Source: Actinomycetes bacterium
Lineage (GTDB): Bacteria > Actinomycetota > Acidimicrobiia > Acidimicrobiales > RAAP-2
DNA: 7,461 nt
Direction: 5' to 3'
Assembly: GCA_021826255.1 (NCBI GenBank)
Contig: JAKBAZ010000063.1
Location: 1-7,461, forward strand
The translations under genes were made by a program, and so were the position numbers. Under the pieces are notes generated by a model that saw only the letters and a list, made by a program, of their open reading frames with translations, was not told the origin of the DNA and made no database searches. Every line of letters starts with the position of its first letter. The first letter of the stretch is position 1. Shown piece by piece: positions 6,464 to 7,461 of the stretch.

Positions 6464-7113
6464 GGCTCCCCCAGTCCGGCGAGTTTCACGTAACTGTGAA
6501 CCTTGTGGCGAATATTGATCGAGATACACACCGCGGTGAAACTCTCCACCGGAGCGGCGAGGGACATTGAACCCGCGATGACTCCGCGCAGTCCCGGCAT
6601 GTCGTTAACCAGAGAGTTCACTCGACTCAGCGCGTCGGAGTCGTCGCCGAAGAGCACCACGTCGGCCTCGAGTCCCGAGTCCAGGTCTCCCATCTCGGCC
6701 GCCGGCAGGTGGTGAAAGGCCCCGACAACGAACGCCCCAGGCGACGCTGCCTCAATCTGGGCCGCCATTGAGCCCCGGGGGGGATAGAGAGGAACGAGTT
6801 CTTTGCCCTCTCGCTGCAGAGCGTTCACCATCGAAATCACGACCTTGCCCTGGAGGACCTCTCGTAGTGCGCGCACCGTCGCCACTGCCGAGTCCCAGGG
6901 TGTGGCGATGACGACCACGTCAGCCCGGGCCGCTTCTTCGTTTTCGGACCCGCTAATCGTGCCCCCGCCGGGCACCGTTAGAGTGGCCGCCACTTCCGCG
7001 GCCCGAGAGGCCTCCCGGGAACCGAGTACGACGTCGTGGCCTCCCGCGGCCAGTCGTCGCGCCACTCCTTGACCGGCCGGACCGGTCCCTCCAACGATTC
7101 CCACAGTGGTCAT
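6460..7113 (-). CDS. npdG: F420-dependent NADP oxidoreductase (NpdG/Fno type)
   Basis: This 217-residue protein matches the family that transfers hydride between coenzyme F420 and NADP(H) in the cytoplasm. The N-terminal Rossmann loop is GGTGPAGQG (residues 8-16). GSREASRA (31-38) has the Ser-Arg that binds the 2'-phosphate of NADP. Later family blocks are ENEEAARADVVVIATPWDS, GAFHHLPAAEMGDLD, VLFGDDSDA and a C-terminal helix region (SFTAVCISINIRHKVHSYVKLAGLG) that contributes to the F420 pocket. The ATG at 7113 is chosen over the GTG at 7128 because GAGGTGAGG lies nine bases upstream and the Rossmann strand starts right after it. It heads the minus-strand gene string, is divergent from fabI, and its stop overlaps the mshC start. 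Which direction the enzyme runs in vivo (making F420H2 or NADPH) is not visible. Confidence 0.9.
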   Translation of the reverse strand: MTTVGIVGGTGPAGQGVARRLAAGGHDVVLGSREASRAAEVAATLTVPGGGTISGSENEEAARADVVVIATPWDSAVATVRALREVLQGKVVISMVNALQREGKELVPLYPPRGSMAAQIEAASPGAFVVGAFHHLPAAEMGDLDSGLEADVVLFGDDSDALSRVNSLVNDMPGLRGVIAGSMSLAAPVESFTAVCISINIRHKVHSYVKLAGLGEP

Positions 7114-7122
7114 ACTCGGTAC

Positions 7123-7131
7123 CCTCACCTC
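7123..7131 (-). promoter_or_regulatory. Strong Shine-Dalgarno of npdG
   Basis: GAGGTGAGG on the minus strand lies nine bases before the ATG at 7113. It decides this start over the GTG at 7128, which overlaps the motif. It is one of the strongest such sites in the window, fitting the first gene of a leadered operon. Confidence 0.6.
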
Positions 7132-7146
7132 GACTCAACGTCTCTG

Positions 7147-7152
7147 TAGGCT
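7147..7152 (+). promoter_or_regulatory. Possible -10 of fabI (TAGGCT), leaderless arrangement
   Basis: TAGGCT matches TANNNT, follows a TG at 7145-7146, and ends six bases before the fabI ATG. Normal -10 spacing would put the first transcribed base at the A of that ATG, so the mRNA could be leaderless. No strong Shine-Dalgarno is present to argue otherwise. No -35 is visible. Confidence 0.4.
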
Positions 7153-7153
7153 A
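7148..7153 (-). promoter_or_regulatory. Possible -10 of the npdG operon (TAGCCT)
   Basis: TAGCCT on the minus strand matches TANNNT. Normal spacing puts transcription start at an A at 7141, giving a leader of 28 bases that contains the npdG Shine-Dalgarno. No good -35 is seen. It overlaps the fabI -10 on the other strand almost completely. Confidence 0.35.
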
Positions 7154-7158
7154 ACAAG

Positions 7159-7461
7159 ATGGCACTTCTGGACGGACACCGTCTCCTCATCACGGGGGTC
7201 CTCACGGACGACTCCCTGGCTTACGGTATCGCTCGACGAGCCCTCGAAGAGGGGGCCGAGGTGGTGCTCTCGGGAGCGGGGCGGGGTCTTTCACTCACTC
7301 AGCGCACCGCTCGCAAACTCGCCGACGTCGGTGACGTCCAGGACGTCATCGCGCTCGACGTGACGAATCCCGACGAGGTCTCCAGCGCCGCCCGCAGTGT
7401 CGAGGAGCGCTTCGGACGCCTCGACGGGCTGGTTCACGCCATCGGATTCGCTCCGGCGTCC
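7159..7461 (+). CDS. fabI: Enoyl-ACP reductase, InhA/FabI type (N-terminal part, runs off the window)
   Basis: The first 101 residues match the start of InhA/FabI, the NADH-dependent enoyl-ACP reductase of type II fatty acid synthesis, an SDR-fold cytoplasmic enzyme. The family start is MALLDGHRLLITG. It continues with VLTDDSLAYGIA (14-25), which binds the pyrophosphate, ALDVTN around Asp67-Val68 at the adenine site, and LDGLVHAIGFAPAS (88-101). Two positions differ from mycobacterial InhA: Ala94 takes the place of Ser94, and the GFDR segment is replaced by GAGRG. The catalytic Tyr and Lys lie beyond the window. The start has only a weak AGG eight bases upstream and may be translated from a leaderless mRNA. 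The gene diverges from npdG across 45 bases. Another SDR is unlikely given the HAIGFAP block. Confidence 0.93.
   Translation, partial: MALLDGHRLLITGVLTDDSLAYGIARRALEEGAEVVLSGAGRGLSLTQRTARKLADVGDVQDVIALDVTNPDEVSSAARSVEERFGRLDGLVHAIGFAPAS

Noticed and set aside
5696..6493. A 265-codon plus-strand frame opposite mshC.
   Set aside because: MshC on the other strand is certain by its motifs across the whole span, and the antisense product resembles no family.
1..7461. tRNA or rRNA genes, CRISPR arrays, insertion sequences and intrinsic terminators.
   Set aside because: None seen. Coding sequence fills nearly all the window and the longest gap between genes is 45 bases.

Overview
The window is GC-rich and densely coding, and it looks like a chromosome segment from a high-GC actinobacterium. 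Three things point there: a mycothiol-type cysteine ligase (MshC), an F420-dependent NADP reductase (NpdG), and the PIP synthase / acyltransferase / mannosyltransferase block that sits beside thrS in mycobacteria and relatives. Details of PgsA (an AK instead of AR signature) and of the enoyl reductase suggest a deep branch such as Acidimicrobiia. That placement is from memory of the families and is only moderately secure.

Layout. Positions 7113 down to 1 form one long minus-strand gene string: npdG (6460-7113), mshC (5345-6463), thrS (3340-5328), a HIT-family Ap4A-phosphorylase-like gene (2832-3350), pgsA (2138-2797), a PatA-like acyltransferase (1264-2133), pimA (158-1267), and the first part of an unrecognised gene that runs off the left edge (1-148). 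Neighbours overlap by 4 or 11 bases or are separated by 4 to 34 bases, so the string is probably one operon. Several starts are GTG. At the right end, 45 bases upstream of npdG, an InhA/FabI-type enoyl-ACP reductase begins on the plus strand (7159) and runs off the edge.

How the genes fit together. PgsA, PatA and PimA are successive or related steps in making phosphatidylinositol (phosphate) and acylated phosphatidylinositol mannosides. MshC uses another inositol derivative, GlcN-Ins, to make mycothiol. NpdG moves hydride between F420 and NADP. ThrS and the HIT protein are plausibly linked through Ap4A, a side product of aminoacyl-tRNA synthetases. The divergent fabI feeds acyl chains into lipid synthesis.

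The window is mostly conserved core genes and I see no undescribed multi-gene system, mobile element, CRISPR array or RNA gene. The more notable points are a compact divergent promoter with overlapping -10 elements and a possibly leaderless fabI, K/R exchanges at key PgsA positions, an Ala at the InhA Ser94 position, and the joining of F420, mycothiol and PIM genes in one string.
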